Below, one piece after another: positions 5,845 through 6,086 of a DNA stretch of 6,086 bases. The position numbers and the translations under genes were made by a program. Under the pieces are notes generated by a model. It did not search any database. It worked only from the letters and a program-made list of their open reading frames with translations, and was not told the DNA's origin. Every line of letters starts with the position of its first letter. Position 1 is the first letter of the stretch. The DNA is from an uncultured Clostridia bacterium (lineage in GTDB: Bacteria; Bacillota; Clostridia; Christensenellales; UBA1242), in the NCBI GenBank assembly GCA_937914725.1, contig CALDMJ010000046.1:1-6086 (forward strand). The letters run 5' to 3'.

Positions 5845-5965
5845 TTATTTATTTTTTTTTGCTAAATGACAATGTTTGACAACCTTTTCAAGTAAAAAAT
5901 GGTTTAAAATTATCATTTTGGGTAATTTCTCATATTTTGGCATTTCTCATAACGGTCACCTCTTT
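5845..5965 (-). other. Chain of three tiny overlapping reading frames behind a strong Shine-Dalgarno sequence
   Basis: AAAGAGGTGA (5965-5956) is a near-perfect Shine-Dalgarno sequence 5 nt before an ATG at 5950. That frame encodes MRNAKI and stops at 5930. A second ATG at 5933 overlaps that stop by ATGA and encodes MRNYPK, stopping at 5913. A third ATG at 5916 again overlaps by ATGA and opens a 23-residue frame (starting MIILNHFLLEKVV, basic at the end) that stops at 5845. Each junction is the classic coupling arrangement. Function is unknown; it could be a leader-peptide region, a gene remnant or chance. The first ATG also lies within a longer frame that is open from the right edge of the window to 5930. 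Confidence 0.3.
5913..5946. repeat. Imperfect 17-bp tandem repeat, two copies plus a partial third
   Basis: On the plus strand, TCATTTTGGGTAATTTC (5913-5929) is followed directly by TCATATTTTGGCATTTC (5930-5946) and a partial TCATAACGG. The exact core ATTTCTCATA recurs at 5925-5934 and 5942-5951. The repeat creates the successive ATGAGAAAT starts of the mini-ORFs on the minus strand. It may be tandem binding sites or a slippage duplication. Confidence 0.55.
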
Positions 5966-5989
5966 AAATGTTTCTTTATGTTTTGCTAA

Positions 5990-6018
5990 AATATGGTAAT
6001 TATGTAAAAATTTTCCAA
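5990..6018 (-). promoter_or_regulatory. Weak candidate promoter upstream of the mini-ORF chain
   Basis: TTGGAA (6018-6013) and CATATT (5995-5990) are 17 bp apart, with start expected near 5983, about 18 nt before the strong Shine-Dalgarno sequence at 5965. Each hexamer matches consensus at four positions. In such AT-rich DNA this could be chance, but its placement before a good ribosome binding site is notable. Confidence 0.25.
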
Positions 6019-6055
6019 TTTTTTTTGGAAACTTTTGTAACTTTTGGGAACTTTT
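6012..6055. repeat. Inverted repeat followed by three AACTTTT direct repeats
   Basis: TTTCCAA (6012-6018) and TTGGAAA (6025-6031) form a 7-bp inverted repeat around six T. The right arm runs into three copies of AACTTTT starting at 6030, 6039 and 6049, roughly one helical turn apart. The same heptamer occurs at 5781-5787 by the surface-protein start site. Phased sites could bind a regulator, but the low complexity limits confidence. The rest of 5729-6086 shows no recognisable gene. Confidence 0.4.
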
Positions 6056-6086
6056 AGTCATAATATGGCAGTGTAGGGAAGAAAAT

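Noticed and set aside
5876..5910. Plus-strand TTGACA at 5876-5881 with TAAAAT at 5905-5910
   Set aside because: The spacing is 23 bp, too long for a housekeeping promoter, and no plus-strand gene follows in the window.
6035..6086. Plus-strand TTGTAA-18-CATAAT followed by AGGGAAGAAAAT at the window edge, suggesting a divergent gene starting at about 6085
   Set aside because: The predicted transcript would begin only a few bases before the ribosome binding site, the hexamers are weak, and the start codon would be outside the window. It cannot be supported from this sequence alone.

Overview
The window is AT-rich and almost entirely coded on the minus strand. It uses the standard bacterial code: TGA, TAA and TAG are all stops and Trp is TGG. 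Strong AGGAG-type ribosome binding sites, TTGACA/TATAAT-type promoters, A/T homopolymer runs and the protein families point to a low-GC Bacillota (Firmicutes), probably a clostridial lineage. I cannot place it more precisely from the sequence.

Read in the direction of transcription (right to left), the layout is as follows. (1) 5729-6086 is an upstream region without a recognisable gene. It holds the promoter of the large gene, overlapping inverted repeats at that gene's predicted transcription start, a 17-bp tandem repeat, and a chain of tiny overlapping reading frames behind a strong Shine-Dalgarno sequence. (2) 5728-2594 encodes a 1044-residue exported protein with a signal peptide, about nine Ig-like repeats, one C-terminal membrane helix and a basic cytoplasmic tail. 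A rho-independent terminator follows it. (3) 2380-1195 is an S41-family serine peptidase gene behind a near-consensus promoter. It is split in two by a +1 frameshift around 1979-2001. (4) 1094-357 holds two adjacent, similar genes for small proteins with an N-terminal winged-helix-like region and a C-terminal membrane helix. (5) 348-1 is the start of uvrB (nucleotide excision repair), which runs off the left edge.

The two winged-helix/membrane genes and uvrB look like one translationally coupled operon: the gaps are 9 and 8 nt, and each downstream Shine-Dalgarno sequence overlaps the preceding stop codon. Its promoter (TTGTTT-17-TAAAAT) is followed at about +1 by GAAC-N4-GTTA, one mismatch from the Gram-positive LexA core GAAC-N4-GTTC. 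This would fit damage-inducible expression of uvrB. The surface protein and the S41 gene appear to be separate transcription units with their own promoters.

I see no CRISPR array, transposon, tRNA or rRNA. The points most worth a second look are the membrane-anchored winged-helix pair joined to uvrB, the possible SOS box, the split peptidase, and the nested mini-ORF/tandem-repeat region upstream of the surface protein.
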